Below, piece after piece: positions 12,601 to 25,032 of a stretch of 64,000 nt of DNA (position 1 is its first letter; each line of letters opens with the position of its first letter). Source of the DNA: Dactylellina haptotyla (Eukaryota > Ascomycota > Orbiliomycetes > Orbiliales > Orbiliaceae). The notes beneath the pieces were generated by a model. It was not told the origin of the DNA. It saw only the letters and a list, made by a program, of their open reading frames with translations, and did not search any database. Where the stretch lies: positions 3,720,001-3,784,000 of the forward strand of contig CM062381.1 of NCBI GenBank assembly GCA_031310005.1. Direction: 5' to 3'. The position numbers and the translations under genes are program-made.

Positions 12601-13845
12601 GAAGTGGATGGAGCATATCGAGGCTCAGCAGACAGCTTTACGAGAGAGGAGCAATATCTTCACTAAGACTGTTCTGAGCGATGACTTCTTCAACTTCAGC
12701 ACTAACAAGGTCAACTGTCTTGTTCCTATGGGTAAGTTCTAGGCTTCTTCTGAGCTCTATCGGATTATGGCTAATAATAATATAGATGGTGGAAGAAAGC
12801 TGGTCTATGGTACCGATACTGGTATTTATGTTTCAGATAGGCGACCGAATTCGCCCGCCCAAGGTCCGCCCAAGAAGGTGGTGGATATGGCAGGGGTGTC
12901 TCAAGTGGACGTCCTCGAAGAGTACCAGATTCTCTTGGTTCTCTCCGATAAAACTGCTTATTCCTTCCCGATCGAAACTATTACGGAACCTGGCGATAGC
13001 GCAATGGCAGGCAAGCGACACAAGCGTATTCAGGGACATGTCAATTTCTTCAAGACAGGCGTCTGTCTTGGCCGTGTCTTGGTCTGCTGCGTCAAGAATA
13101 GCAGTATGAGTGCTACTGTCAAAGTTTATGAACCGCTGGACACTCTTGCGAAGGGCAGGAATAAGCCCGCGTTTAGGAAGCTTTTAGCTGGTGGACAAGA
13201 TGGATTGAAGCTCTTCAAGGTAAACTCCTCTTTCTAATATAGATCTCGACACCATCTGACATCTCTACGATTAGGAATTCTACATTCCCTCTGAAGCTTC
13301 GTCTATCCATTTCCTCAAGTCAAAGCTTTGTGTCGGTTGCACCAAAGGGTTCGAAGTTGTCGACCTGGACGACCTTGGAACCCAGACTTTACTCGACCCA
13401 GCTGATACTTCGCTAGACTTTGTGCAACGACGAGAGAACGTCAAGCCAATTGCGATCTACCGACTTAATGGCGGCGAGTTCCTACTAAACTATAGCGACT
13501 TTTCATTTTTCGTCAACCGCAACGGATGGCGAGCTCGGCCGGATTGGAAAATCGAATGGGAAGGCTCGCCTACGGCGTTCGCTCTCCAGCCGCCCTACAT
13601 TTTGGCCTTTGAACCCAACTTTATCGAAATTAGAAATATGGAGAGCGGCGAGATGGTCACCATTATTACCGGAAAGAACATCCGTATGCTCCACGAGAGC
13701 TCGAGAGAAGTAAGTCTAATCTTTCTCGGTGTTTTTGCAGAACGCTTGCTAACAAATCATGTAGATTTTGTATGCCTATGAAGATGACGGAGGTGAAGAC
13801 GTTATTGCCTCTCTGGATTTCTGGAAGCAGCAACAGCGTATTTAG
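9650..13845 (+). CDS. rom2: Rho1 guanine nucleotide exchange factor, Rom2 type
   Basis: Activates Rho1 by GDP/GTP exchange in the cell-wall integrity pathway at the plasma membrane (known for the family). Five exons: 9650-12334, 12389-12731, 12786-13219, 13275-13709 and 13765-13845, giving 1325 aa. The first about 430 residues are disordered, with a poly-Gln/His tract (about 105-150), Pro/Gly-rich segments and a Gly run. A DEP domain follows at about 440-530. The RhoGEF (DH) domain is at about 620-815, starting at VICEVIYTERDFVKDLEYL. A PH domain spans the first intron at about 840-985, and a CNH (citron homology) domain makes up the C-terminal third from about 1030. This is the fixed order of Rom1/Rom2 and fission-yeast Rgf proteins. 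All introns are 51-55 bp with canonical borders. The ATG at 9650 opens the long frame and is the natural start. Confidence 0.95.
9967..10075 (+). repeat. CAG/CAA/CAT-rich tract encoding poly-Gln/His
   Basis: Imperfect trinucleotide tract within rom2 exon 1 encoding long Gln runs broken by His and Ser. A second coding microsatellite, (GGC)n at about 10555-10580, encodes poly-Gly. Both lie in the disordered N-terminus and are candidates for length polymorphism. Confidence 0.85.
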
Positions 13846-14974
13846 ATTATTTTTGAAACCCCTTTCCATTCTTCCGCCCTTCCCTTCCATCCTATTATTC
13901 CCCTTTTCTGTCATATCTTTTTATCTTTATACTCTCTCACTTTATCACAAATGTATAATTTCTCCCGGATATACGACGTTTAGATGACAAAATGGAAAGG
14001 TGGTACGATTCGAAACAGATGAACCAACGAAAGCAAATGATGAAGCTATCTTCATATTTCCCCCCCTTCTCTTGCCATTTACCTTAGGATTTGATGTTTG
14101 TTGTTTCCTTTTTGCATGTTTCCACTGGAAACATTCACATCCGCTTTTCATTCTCCATTAATTATTTCTTTTCTCTGCCGCACAAATACCCTTACGTCAT
14201 TTTATTCTTTCTTTTCATCTTCATCTTTTCCCTACCTTTTGTCAGCAGTTGTGTAGCGTCTGGCGTACATGTTTCTTCGCTCGTTCTTGTTGTTTATTTT
14301 TGTATAGTCTAGGCTATCTCCTCATTCTGCAAAGCTATTCTCTTGTAAAGCTTATTACCGTCTCACATATGCTTGTCTGTATGATGTTTACGTACCTTTT
14401 TTAAGCCTACCGATATCCAATATAAGTACTCTTTGTGAGAGCAAATAAACATTGTTTCCGATATTCTGGCGACAAATCCAATTTTTCTATTTTCTAGTTA
14501 ATGGATACCTTGTCTGTTGAATAAATTCTACATTATTAATTATCAGTTTTATCCGCTTAATCTTTGTATCTGCTTGGTTGAGCACCCATCGCGTGGTTCG
14601 ACCTTTGCCGACACCCCGATATAGAGTTAATACTATGGAATACTAGAGCAAAGTCTATGACGGAGTTTGATGATAGATGCATACAGGGCAGCTGTTGCCC
14701 ATTCAAAAATATCTAGTTACTGTGTACTATCAAGTATAATGCTGTCTGAATATGTCGACACAGAGCGGGCAATATGCCTTCTGAGGAATATAAAAGGAGC
14801 TTCGACGCATCATTCTCTCCGAGCTACCTCCTACGCATCTATTTCCATTCACGTTCCTCCCCTAATCTTCATCGCTTCTATCTTCAAAATATCTATTTCA
14901 TCAGCTTTCCATCTCGGGATTATCATTTACAAACCATATATGTCTTGTTAGCGGAGCTGTACTGTGCTACCAAG
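13846..14974. other. rom2 3' flank and promoter of the deaminase-like gene
   Basis: The first 600 bp are T/C-rich with no convincing coding potential, consistent with a 3' UTR and terminator. A TATA-like aatataaaagg at about 14788, roughly 185 bp before the ATG at 14975, is the likely core promoter of the next gene. This argues against the in-frame ATG at 14774. Confidence 0.5.
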
Positions 14975-16875
14975 ATGGTTACAACAATGACGGGCGAGAT
15001 TCTCGTCCTCCCGGAAGTCGTACTATGTGCTGAATTACGTCCTCACAGAGGTTTCTACACTGAAATGCATACCATTGCAATGATCGACCCGGGTACCTCC
15101 AGGGTGCCCAATACGTTCAATACCACCAGAGATCGCTATCTCGGCATCTTGGAGGCCATTGCGTTATTGCTGACTACCCAACCGGGCGAGAACGTTGCAG
15201 TCAATGTTCAACAATACAAAGATAAGACTATCGTCACCTTTGCGAGAACCAACCGACAGGTTGCTTTTGAGGAAGGTTCGGATGAATTTATTGCCTATGA
15301 GAGACATCCGCGAGTTATGATGGAGATGTTTACAAAATTTTGTTCGGGTTATAATTTGCGAAGGTCACGTACCCGCTCTCTTTGCTCTGATGAGTCTCTC
15401 GCGGAGATTATTGCGGAGTGTCTACCGAAGCTTCTGAGTCGTATGAAAAAATTACAGACCGTGATTCTGGGCGAGGTTAAGATTGGAGTACGGCAGATTA
15501 TCGACGAGAGCTGGGGGAAACGACGTCGCGTTGACGACGCTGTTTTCCATCCTTATTGGTTGGGGCGGAATCCCGAAAAACTAGAAAATTTTGCAGAATA
15601 CATTCGAGTGAAGGTCGGTTATGCGAAGGATGATCCGGCCTGGAATATTTACGATTGGTTGTATGGGTTGGCTATGGCGATTTTGGACTGCAATGCGGAT
15701 GGATACAAGCCTACTATGAAGAAAGGGGATGAGAACACTGATGATGGCAACAGCCACGGCCAAGGTGATGGGAAAGAGAAGAGTAAGACAGGTGAGATAA
15801 CGAAGGAGAACTATTGCGAGCAATTAGGAGATATCATTAGTGCTTGTGCGACTTTGCTCAAGGCACCCAATGTCGAGGTTGTCCTTCGCGATCCGGAGAT
15901 CATGAAGCGAATGGGCAAAGTTGCAGATTATACTAAAGCTGTCACCAGAGTTCTGGAATACATTGATCGGAGGAAGACACAGTTCGTGATGGTGGAGGTG
16001 TGTGACCCACCAAGCTTCTAAACCTTATCTTTCGAAATGCCATTGCTGACGGAGGAGGGAAACGTTAGCTTAACACTGAAAAAAAGGTCCGGGGTGTATT
16101 TCCGAAAGACTCTTACCAAATGTTGAATATCTACTGTGATCGAATGGGGTACCGTCAGCGTAAGTGCTCGACCAAAGCATTATTTCACGCTTTCCCGCAT
16201 GCCGAAGAAAGACAGTTCCCTTCAACTGAGTATCCGTATGGAGAATTCGAACGTGTTCAATTCACCATCCACCCAGAAATTTCGCTTGCCATACATCTCG
16301 CCGGGCCAAGGAGACGCGTTAACCATGATCGCAGTATCCTTATTGGCGCTACCAAAAGATCCTGTTATTGGTGCGAGCAGTGGCTGGATGCCTTTGCGAA
16401 ACACCAAGGTCTCAGAATTTGGACTATAATGGAGCCCGGCATCAGAAAGAGGAAACGCGAGGGATGGCGAGTTCCACCTGCTTCTGGAGATCTGAAGGAT
16501 GCTATTGAAAAAAGCAACGATGCTGTCATGGATCTCGCATTCGACCGCGTTGAGTTGCTATTGGATACGGTTGAGGAGAACGAATTCAGAATGCGGGGTA
16601 AGGATTCTGCTGACTCTGGAAGCGATAATGGCACTACAAATGGCATTTTTGGAGGGAAATCTGATATTGGAGAAGCTGATGCTAAGGAAACTGATTATGA
16701 AGCGGATAAGGACGAAGACAATGGTCTTTTTAAGTCCCAAGAGGTCTGGGAATCACCGCCTCCGTCCAGAAAGAAGAAGCAATCGGATTCAGGGATAATT
16801 GAAATGCTTACAAGTCTTGCGATTTATGAGAAAGCGAACTACAAGAAGGCAAACCATGACGCCGGTAAGACTTAG
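14975..16875 (+). CDS. OTT_1508-like deaminase-fold protein
   Basis: Two exons (14975-15997, 16069-16875) give about 609 aa. The 71-bp intron has a GTGTGT donor, a CTGAC branch site and a TAG acceptor; without it the conserved C-terminus is lost. Residues 409-411 are HPE, followed about 30 residues later by IGATKRSCYWCEQW with Cys440 and Cys443. HxE plus CxxC is the zinc-binding signature of the cytidine-deaminase-like fold, and this spacing and context match the OTT_1508-like deaminase family, expanded in fungi and of unsettled function. The N-terminal 340 residues look helical and are unassigned; the C-terminus is acidic. In this family the proline in HPE in place of HAE is, to my knowledge, tolerated. 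The substrate is unknown; a nucleic-acid or defence role has been proposed for such families only by analogy. Confidence 0.7.
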
Positions 16876-19800
16876 GCCCGAGTTATTGGTATCTCAGCCT
16901 CTTTTGACATTCTTTGTGTCTGAATTTCGAGGAACTTGGAGGATATCTAATATGTGCATGTGCTATCACGATCTCTGCTCTCTTCCAAGCTTCTATATTA
17001 CTTTCGGGTTTAAGGAATCAATGAATATTCTGGAGAATGAATTCTCTTGATATCAGTGCAAATAAAGGTTTGAATGTAGAGCTGGAAGTGGCCGCATCGT
17101 GGAGAAGGCTGCAAACCCAAGAAATGTGTTGATCCTCCAAAATACAACCTTCTGATCCCTGTCTCTATTTCCTTGTTAGTCTTACCGCGGTTGCTGCGTT
17201 TAGAAGCGTCAAAAGCCCGATACAACGGTCAACAACACCTCGAGCACCCGATGGAACGATTCCAGAATTCCGACAGAAGGGAGTTCAAAAGTGAAGTCCA
17301 AGAACCAGGAAAAGAAGCTATTTGGCATTGTATTTCTCCAAATAATATGCGGGAATGCGGCACGAGTGACACCTATCCAGGGTACAGGGTCCAGCTTTCG
17401 TTTTTGGGTGGTGTTGTGCAGAAAATCGACAGCCTTCCCACTGGTTTTGATAGTCAGGAACACGTAACAGTGAATGCGGCTGACCAAATCCGCAAAGACT
17501 GATTCAAATGAAATTTGCAGGGAAATCCTTCCTGTCTCTTCGCATCAGATAATAATTCAACCTTGAGTAATCAAAGAGTAAGTGGAGCGCGTTCTTAAGC
17601 ATAACGTCACGATATTTCTCATTCTTTGTTCTTTTCTCGAAATTAATGATAAGGATGGGAATCCTCCCGCAAGCCGGCCTTCCCACTTACCTTCCAAAGA
17701 CGATCGATTGTTAGTAGCAACGCTAGCTGCTGCCAAGTCTGTTTGTCAAAGTCACGCCCTATTGTTTGCGATGTATCGCATCGGCTGCTGCAGGTGTGCG
17801 GTGACCAGCCTCAACTATTTGTTAGTTTTGCGATTGGCAGGAAGCACCTGGCAATCTAGGCTGAGCTCGATATTCTGACGTTTCAAGGGGGGTAAAACAA
17901 CCTGACAGGATCTATAGATATATCCTGGAGACCCGGCCTGGCCGAGTTTATCTCTGCTATGGTGTCATATTATCTTAACAGTATAGTAGGCGGTATTATA
18001 GGATGTTTTCGAACCAGGGATGCAAGAAATGGCGAAATAGAAACCAAAAAATCGCCTAACCTATGACGTTGCGTTATCGCCTCTTTGACTCCGTCACGAG
18101 CTCAAGCGTCGAGAGTCAACGCTTCTGAGTCGGAACTTTTCTTTTTCTCTTTTGCTCGCTTTTGGTTTTTGTCTAGATCTGTCTGACAGATGGTACCATT
18201 TTTATGACTTCAATAACTTATTCGGGGCGTCATACGATTTCTACTTTGTCCTATGTTTCGGAGGATTTTTCGGCATCACGGAGGGCTGCGAATATTCTAG
18301 GGAAGACTTCGTGCACCGTATCAGAACAGAGAGACGCAGGAAAACCCCTGAGTTAAGGCGAAAATCTTAGAAAAGGTATAGAATCTTTGATCACCAGATA
18401 GGATTTTAGGTCCGAAACGAAGCGAGCAAGCGAGGCCAAAAAAAAAAAAAGATGTGAAAGTGCGCGGGATAATCATTAGGGCATGGCTTATCCCTGGAGC
18501 TCAGAAAAAACGCTGCCCGCTGCCTTGCAAACGAGTGCTTTCACCGGTCCTTACAAGGTATGCCCTGTTTTGCGTCGAGATTAAGGCCTGGTTACATGTG
18601 CATACCGTTCAAAGGAACCATCTCAAGGATTTAAGCTTAGCTTAGAAGGCGCACCAATAAGCTCTGGCAGGCGATGATGAATATCCAATCGCCTTGCTAA
18701 TGAAGAAGCAGAGAAAATTTTTACAATTTTTGCTTTTGTGAGCATGTGGGATTATCATTGGAGCGAAAGAAACAGAGTTCGGTGCCTGCTTTGATGTGCG
18801 GTTATCTTTGGCACGCATGACCATCCCAGGACCGCGGCGGGGTCCGACAGGCTCAGAACAATCAGGCCTGAACCAACTATATGGCCATGAAACGAAACCA
18901 CTGTAGCAGAAAACTGATGGATTTCAAATTGGACCACTTAAGCTTACCGAAACGCTACAAAAGCGAGTCATGATATCATTATTACAATGATCGCGGGCCA
19001 CTAGGCTCCCTTGATGGGAGGGTGGATCCGTCTACACATACACTCGCCGACGTGATGCGTTTGAAATTGTTACGCGTTGCCGTTTGAACGACTGGTGAAG
19101 GATCACGACTAATAAAATGTTAGCAAAGTCAAAACCGCGGGATTGCGATAGCTCAAGCTACGTAGCTAGGTAGCTCAAGCTACGTAGCTAGGTAGCTCCG
19201 TTAGGACAGTATTACCGTAATCACGTCCGTTTGAAGTTTAGCTTTTTTTTTTTTTTTATCGTGTAATATTACTTGGTGAATCCGAGCATCGAAAGCGTTG
19301 CGACGAATGGACGACTGCATGCGACTTTAGTATTTTTAGGTCACGTTAATTATCATTCGATTGACAGAAGTTTACACGCTAGGGGCTACAGGAAGGATCC
19401 AAAAAGGTAAAGAAAGACAAGAGTTGGTATTTATGTTTTTTTCTACTTTTTATTTTGTGATTTTTAGTTTAAGGAACCAGAAGAGAGCATAGACGAGAGA
19501 GAGCAAGGAAAGGAAGCAAGCAAGGACGAAGGCTGAAAAAAACGCCGAGAAAACCTGAACAATCGAACACCAAATGAACACCAAAAAAATGCAACAACCA
19601 ACACCAGAAGGGAATAGCTTGCCATTGAAAATGAATCCTGAACGCCCAACGCCCAACGCCGAGGGAAGGAGCACTGCCGCGACCGCGGACCTGATCTTGA
19701 AGAGAAGAGTCAAATTTTGTTCTTCTCTCTTTTAACTCTTGAAGACTAGGCTCGAGAATTCGCTTTTGTAAAGTGCTCTAAGCTTTTTTTTTTTTTTTTT

Positions 19801-20137
19801 TGTGGTTTTCATACAAATCGTTTGAAACTTATGGGAAGGTAAAAAGGAATGCCCTATTAAAATGAACTAATAGACAAAAGAAATGATAAAACGATGGTGC
19901 TAAGGGAAAAAAGATGAGACCCCTTTATCGAAATGCGAAATAACGCCTCTTGATGCCTGCGCTATCCTTTCTTATAATATCCAAAAACTTTTGCTAACCA
20001 GAAGAAACCTCGCTAAGGACCCATTTTGCGCCTTGCCATGTATGTGCGGTCATAATTGCGTTTTTTATAGATTTATTTTATTGTCGATAATGAGAGAGCG
20101 AGTACACAACTCCCAAGAGGTAGCCCGTTCTCTGCAT
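16876..20137. other. Gene-poor 3.3-kb region
   Basis: No ORF with a recognisable domain on either strand. It contains homopolymer runs (A near 18438; T near 19242 and 19785) and a perfect 22-bp tandem duplication at 19151-19194. The 92-109-codon frames at 17173-17502 overlap on opposite strands and lack support. Confidence 0.4.
19151..19194. repeat. Perfect tandem duplication of a 22-bp palindromic unit
   Basis: Two identical 22-bp copies (19151-19172 and 19173-19194), plus four bases of a third. Each unit contains the 12-bp perfect palindrome agctacgtagct, so the array can form hairpins. It lies in non-coding DNA. No function is evident. Confidence 0.85.
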
Positions 20138-20539
20138 CTATCGACTAGTATCGATGACATGGTTGAAAACGGAGCATTGGGAGCAAGGATGGTGACCATC
20201 AAGTGGGCAAGCGGGACAGAGATCCAACGAGTAGGCGTGGCCACACTTATGGCATTCCCACCAAACTTCGGTAACATATTGGACGTGATCTCGATGGTTG
20301 CCGGCGTTCTGATGCTGCCGGGCTTGGTAGTCAATTGCAGCCTGAGCAGCCTCTCTGACTGCAGCATCTCTTATCGCAGCCTCTCTTATTGCGGCCTCTC
20401 TTCTAGCAGCCTGGCGTTGTTGATCCCGCAGATTGGGATGCGCGCCTCCGTGTCTATGACCGTTGGTGGGCACATAGAAATTCTGTTGTTGGTGGCCAGC
20501 AGCTTGACCATCGGCATCGGTGTTGGTGTAGTAGGACAT
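20138..20539 (-). CDS. Small six-cysteine protein with Arg/Glu/Ala helix
   Basis: Single-exon 133-aa frame starting at the ATG at 20539; the longer frame upstream has only a TTG start. Residues about 47-67 are a quasi-periodic helix of REAAI/RDAAV five-residue units. The C-terminus has Trp-Trp followed by three CxxC-type pairs: C96/C99 (CHKC), C108/C111 (CPAC) and C119/C122 (CSQC), a plausible zinc-ribbon-like module binding one or two metals. I do not recognise a named family, although small fungal proteins with W-x-C-x2-C ends are common. It stands alone in a gene-poor stretch. An upstream exon cannot be excluded. Confidence 0.55.
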   Translation of the reverse strand: MSYYTNTDADGQAAGHQQQNFYVPTNGHRHGGAHPNLRDQQRQAARREAAIREAAIRDAAVREAAQAAIDYQARQHQNAGNHRDHVQYVTEVWWECHKCGHAYSLDLCPACPLDGHHPCSQCSVFNHVIDTSR

Positions 20540-23028
20540 GATGGGGCTTGGTGTTCTCGAGTCTGTGAGAAGTGTAACCGGTCGGTGTTGTTCTGTCGGA
20601 TGCCTCAAGCGGGAATCCAGGATTCTATATGGAGCTGGAGTTTCTTCGTTTGGTAGATAGACCGGGTGGCCTGGGGATTGAGTGCTTGGAAATTGGGCAG
20701 CCGTGATGATCGATGAGTAAATTACTCAGAGTAAATGTTTAAAATTTCTTGTTGGTAGTTATCCAAACTTTGAGTATAAATGAAGATGGCAATAGAGAGT
20801 TAGGCCCAATATAAGATGGGAATAGGCAGGGTTTAAATATCTTAAAGGAGTTTCGGATGAAAGCGAAGTTGATGGTGCTTAAAATTCGTGACGATACGGA
20901 AGATTTTGGGCTGTATATATACACTTTCAAAGTTCTATAGCCGTCGCGGGCTTTGGGTTGCGAACGAGCTCAATGATAGTGCGGCCTGACAAAAAAGAAA
21001 TTCCCGAAACCAAAAGAACGTTACGAATCAAATTATCCGGTCCACTTCTGCTTCGGTGGTGCGTACCCTCAAGACTCTGGCGGTGCGATGATCCTTCATT
21101 TAGTTAGCCTATACTATAATGGCGCTTGTCTTCTATACAACCGCGGTTACTTCTCCTAGCAAGACGATAGAAAAAGGATTCTATTTGTTTTCCTTTTTTT
21201 CGTTTGCAGTTTTCCCGAATTTTATTTTATTTTTTTGTTTCATTTTTGGCCTTTAAGCCCTTCCAAATCTAGAAAGATTTCGAACTAGAAATGGAGCGGA
21301 CGATATATTTTTTTGTCATTGCATGCACCGCGATGTGAACGAACTTTTGCACATCAGACCACTATGCATAAGATCTAGTAGATGCTAAAAAGATGCCTGC
21401 AGTGATTTTCTCCCGTAACTCTAATATTTGGCTGGTGCTTTATCCGAACACCATGGAGAAGAAATCTCAAAAATGAGCAATGCAGAGATGTTGTGTGGGT
21501 CCGTATTTTTGGGGCGGGTGATTCCAGCACACAGAGCGACGTTCAATATGAAGTCTGAATCCCTCCAAAACATGTGAAATTCCGCAAAAAATACTTTTAC
21601 GCCCCGTGGAACATATTGATAACTAATAAGGCAACAAAAGGGGGTTTCTCGAAAGTCGATTTTATTCTTCAAGTGCAATAATGACACGTATTTGGGAAAA
21701 TCCGCCACTGGCAGCTGGCCTGGACAAAAGGCTAGCCCCCCGTGGCCAGCACATTGTATCCAGAGTCCTTCATGATAAAAAAAAGTCTAAAGGTTGCTGC
21801 GCGTCTGCACTAGGGGGACATGTGACGTGAGTAGTGTGAATCAATACGCGTTGTGATAATAGCCTCGCTGCGCTACCCGTATCCCAGGCTCACTTCTATC
21901 TCTCCATTTTATCGCGATGTTTTATCTAGAGAATGCGCATAGCGCAACAATTTACTGCGGCTATAGTAGCTAGATCCTCAGTCCCGCTCAGTCCTTCCGA
22001 AGACGGTTGCTCATTCGAGTGCTTGGTTTTGTAGGCATATTTGAGTTACTGCGGCGGGCGTGGGGCAGGGGAGATGCGAGCATCCATCAATCCCATGCAT
22101 ATGATCATTATGATCCTAGTTTTGGGTCTGGAGCCTCGCGCGACGGCTTCATTCCCACTGGTGAGCACTGGATCTGGATAAAAAGATTTCGGATATACCG
22201 AGAGACAAAATGAAACAGATCTGACTTTGCGCACCTCAGCAGAGCTGTCCAGATATGCAACTACACTTGCATAACATAGCTCCCGTCAACATTATTCGTT
22301 CAGGACAGCATTCCTGGGGAACTTTTGGTGTCATCTCAGCTGCTCATCTCATCGCTGCGAAAGGAGTAAGCGGTTCTGCGTTGCAGGTGTTGAAAAGTGG
22401 CAGCCGCGGCTTGGCAACAACACATTCCGCCGGCCACGTTTGCACGAGTTTGTCCCACGTTGACGTTCCTGACAAACAGGTAAACAACACGGCAACACGG
22501 CAACACCCCCGTCGTACCCCTGGCCTACCCATTCCCCTATCTGCTGCACGAACGGGCCTTCCGCAGTTGCTGATGAAGCCGGAGCCCATCCTTGCAGGAA
22601 TCATTTCCCAGGCCCAGGAACGTGATGTCACGGATCTCGCACGATTGAATTTCCCATCTCCGTCCGATCTTCGATCCTCGCGACCTCTCCTCTCTCACCT
22701 CCTGGGGCTGCGGGCATTTACCAATCTTCTTATCTCCGCCATCCGTCCTTTGTCGCAGACTTTCGAGCTTTATTGCTGCAGGTTTGCATCGGCGAGACGC
22801 CCTAGCACCGCCTCTTTCTGCGACATCCAGTATCATGGCGACGCGATGAGCTAATGTCCGCCTGCGCCCCGAAGATTCCCGGAAAAATAGTATCGGCTGC
22901 ATCATCATGCTTCTGCATCGTCCCAGAATCGATATCCTTTTGACCCATAGCAATCCGGAAATCCCACTGGCTTGCCGCACCTTTCCGTTTCATCTCACAT
23001 CCGACAAAGACCCTCAACAATATCCGCG
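20540..23028. other. Intergenic, 2.5 kb
   Basis: AT-rich until about 22000, then more GC-balanced towards the palmitoyltransferase gene. A 199-codon ATG frame at 22255-22854 (+) overlaps two opposite-strand frames, lacks any domain, and probably lies in the 5' region of the next gene. No confident feature. Confidence 0.35.
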
Positions 23029-24783
23029 ATGTGCGACAGAAGAACCGCTAACATTTGGACGGCGCGCTTCATGCCTGTGATCCTCACGGGCATGGTCGGG
23101 TACGCTACATATGTTTTCGTCGTTCGAATATGTAGTAAGTCCACCTTGGAGATTCGAACCGAAAGGCACGCACGTTTCGCTCGGATCGACTAACCTGTTG
23201 ATGTGTTTGGAATAGTACACTATCTGCTTCACCCTCCTGCGATGTACACCGTCTCTGAAATGGTCTCTGATATTCCTGTTATCTTGACAACATCGGTGAA
23301 CCCTGCGCCACGGACGGCCACTGCCATCGGGTTGATGGTGGGATATCTGGTGCTGTTGTTGTGTATGGGACTGACCTACTTCCGACTGGTCTACACTATT
23401 TTGACAAATCCTGGATATACACCTCAGGGTGCGAATCCGTATGGCACCAGCGGCGAAGGGAAAGAGGCATGGGCGCCACCAGCTGCCGCTTCAACACCGG
23501 GGAATGAAAAAAATCTCGCTCCGCCTGCACCGACCCAACCCAGTGCACCTTCCGGTTCGCCTAGAATAGGCCCTGTTGATACAGCGAATGGATCGCCAAA
23601 TGGCGGGTTTCTGGCACTTTCATCTCGCCCAGCCCAACCTACAACGCCTCTACGTCCTGCTCTATCACAAGTGTTCCTCCGGGATACGTTCCTATGCGAT
23701 TCGAATGGCGAAGTTCGATGGTGTGGTCGATGCGGCAACTACAAACCGGACAGGGCTCATCATTGCTCTGAGGTGGGGAGATGCGTCGAAAACTTTGATC
23801 ATTTTTGTCCCTGGGTAGGCGGTGTGGTAGGCCTCACGTCGTACAAGTTTTTCGTGCAGTTCGTAGCATATGGAAGTATATTCTGTATCTACTCTGTTAT
23901 TTGCGTTGCCGTTTTCTTCCAAGAGAAAGTGAGCAGATATGGATTCACGGACGAAGATGGCCATTGGGTTGCCGTACTTGCGATGTAAGTCTTGATACTC
24001 GAGTTTCGCGAGAAAATAACCGCTAACATATCATATACTAGGGGTGGATTTTTTGGTTTATTTATCAATGGAATGTTTTTTGCAAATACACAAATGATAT
24101 ATTGGGGTAGTACGACTATTGAAAACTTTGATCGAAAAACGAAACGCTATTTTGTCGCAAGATTGGACCCTAATCAAGAGATGGATGCTGGCCGAAGAGC
24201 GACAACAACCCTTAATTCTAGAAACACGACCCGTGCACCACAAGCCCGACCTTTCTGGCAGAGAGACGACGGAACCCGAGACGAAGACGCAGGGTACCAA
24301 AGGCGCTTACTATTACCTCTGCCATCACCTCGACGCGTAACATCGCCCTCCAGACCCCCCGTATCCCCAGTAGCATCTCCGAATCTTGCGCCAGCAGCAA
24401 CAAAAGAAGGGTCAGAAGACCCTCCGGCGGTTCCACGACGATATTACAAACTTTACCTCACGCCTTCCGGCTTACATCCTTGGCGAGTGGGATTCAAACG
24501 AAATTTCAAATTAATAATGGGCCCGAGATTATGGGACTGGTTACTACCCGTTTACCGACCTTACCACCGTCCAAGATCGCGCGATAGCGATGGTGAACTT
24601 GCAGAAGGCGTATTAAGCGGAAAGGAGTTGTCGAAACAAATGCTAAAGGATGGTTGGGCTCCCGGATCAAAAGGAGCGGCAATGGCTCGAGAAGGCGGTG
24701 TTAATTATTGGTATGAATTTTCGGATGAGTTTATTAAATTTATGGATAGCTGTGACGAGGAATATCAACAGCGCCTGCAGTAG
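23029..24783 (+). CDS. pfa5: DHHC-family protein S-acyltransferase, Pfa5-like
   Basis: Palmitoyltransferase of fungal membranes that transfers palmitate to protein cysteines. Three exons (23029-23134, 23216-23984, 24042-24783) give 538 aa. Two membrane helices precede the cysteine-rich domain (residues 17-35 and about 75-105), followed by a Pro-rich cytosolic loop. The DHHC-CRD includes WCGRCGNYKPDRAHHCSEVGRCV and ends in the active-site tetrapeptide DHFC (residues 230-233), then PWVGG. Two further helices follow, and the TTxE motif appears as STTIENFD. The tail has basic Ser/Pro-rich sequence and a conserved block around LTPSGLHPWRVGFKRNFK. The placement of the catalytic motif, the PWVGG block and the short N-terminus resemble Pfa5 rather than Pfa3/Pfa4 or Erf2; the subfamily is less certain than the family. 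Phe at the third DHHC position is a tolerated variation, since Akr1 uses Tyr there. Confidence 0.85.
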
Positions 24784-25032
24784 TAATAACAAAATAAAAA
24801 AAGGCAAAATTGGGATGGTGTTTTGTGGTTTTTTATATATATTTATATAATTCTTTCGTTTATTTCCCCTGGAGAACAGGTGTTTGCATTTTGGCGATTG
24901 CGTTTGTCGGCTTTAGACTTCTCGGCTTGTATATTCATTTATTGTTTAATCGATAATTCATTAAGATAATCTATAGTATTCAAGACTCCGTTCTCTGTCT
25001 TCTCAAAAGCGATATGGGAGGTTCTTCTGATA
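24784..25032. other. Convergent 3' intergenic spacer
   Basis: AT-rich spacer between the palmitoyltransferase (+) and the Zn2Cys6 gene (-). It holds AATAAA-like and TATATA stretches fitting polyadenylation signals on both strands. Confidence 0.5.

Noticed and set aside
14774-14974. Upstream in-frame ATG as start of the deaminase-like gene
   Set aside because: A TATA-like element overlaps this ATG and the extra 67 residues have no conserved character; 14975 is preferred.
22255-22854. 199-codon frame upstream of the palmitoyltransferase
   Set aside because: No domain or signal; overlapping antisense frames are similarly open; it lies in the probable promoter or leader.
23140-23165. tRNA-like T-arm (gattcgaacc on the plus strand) inside the palmitoyltransferase intron
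   Set aside because: No matching acceptor stem, D-arm or anticodon arm on either strand.
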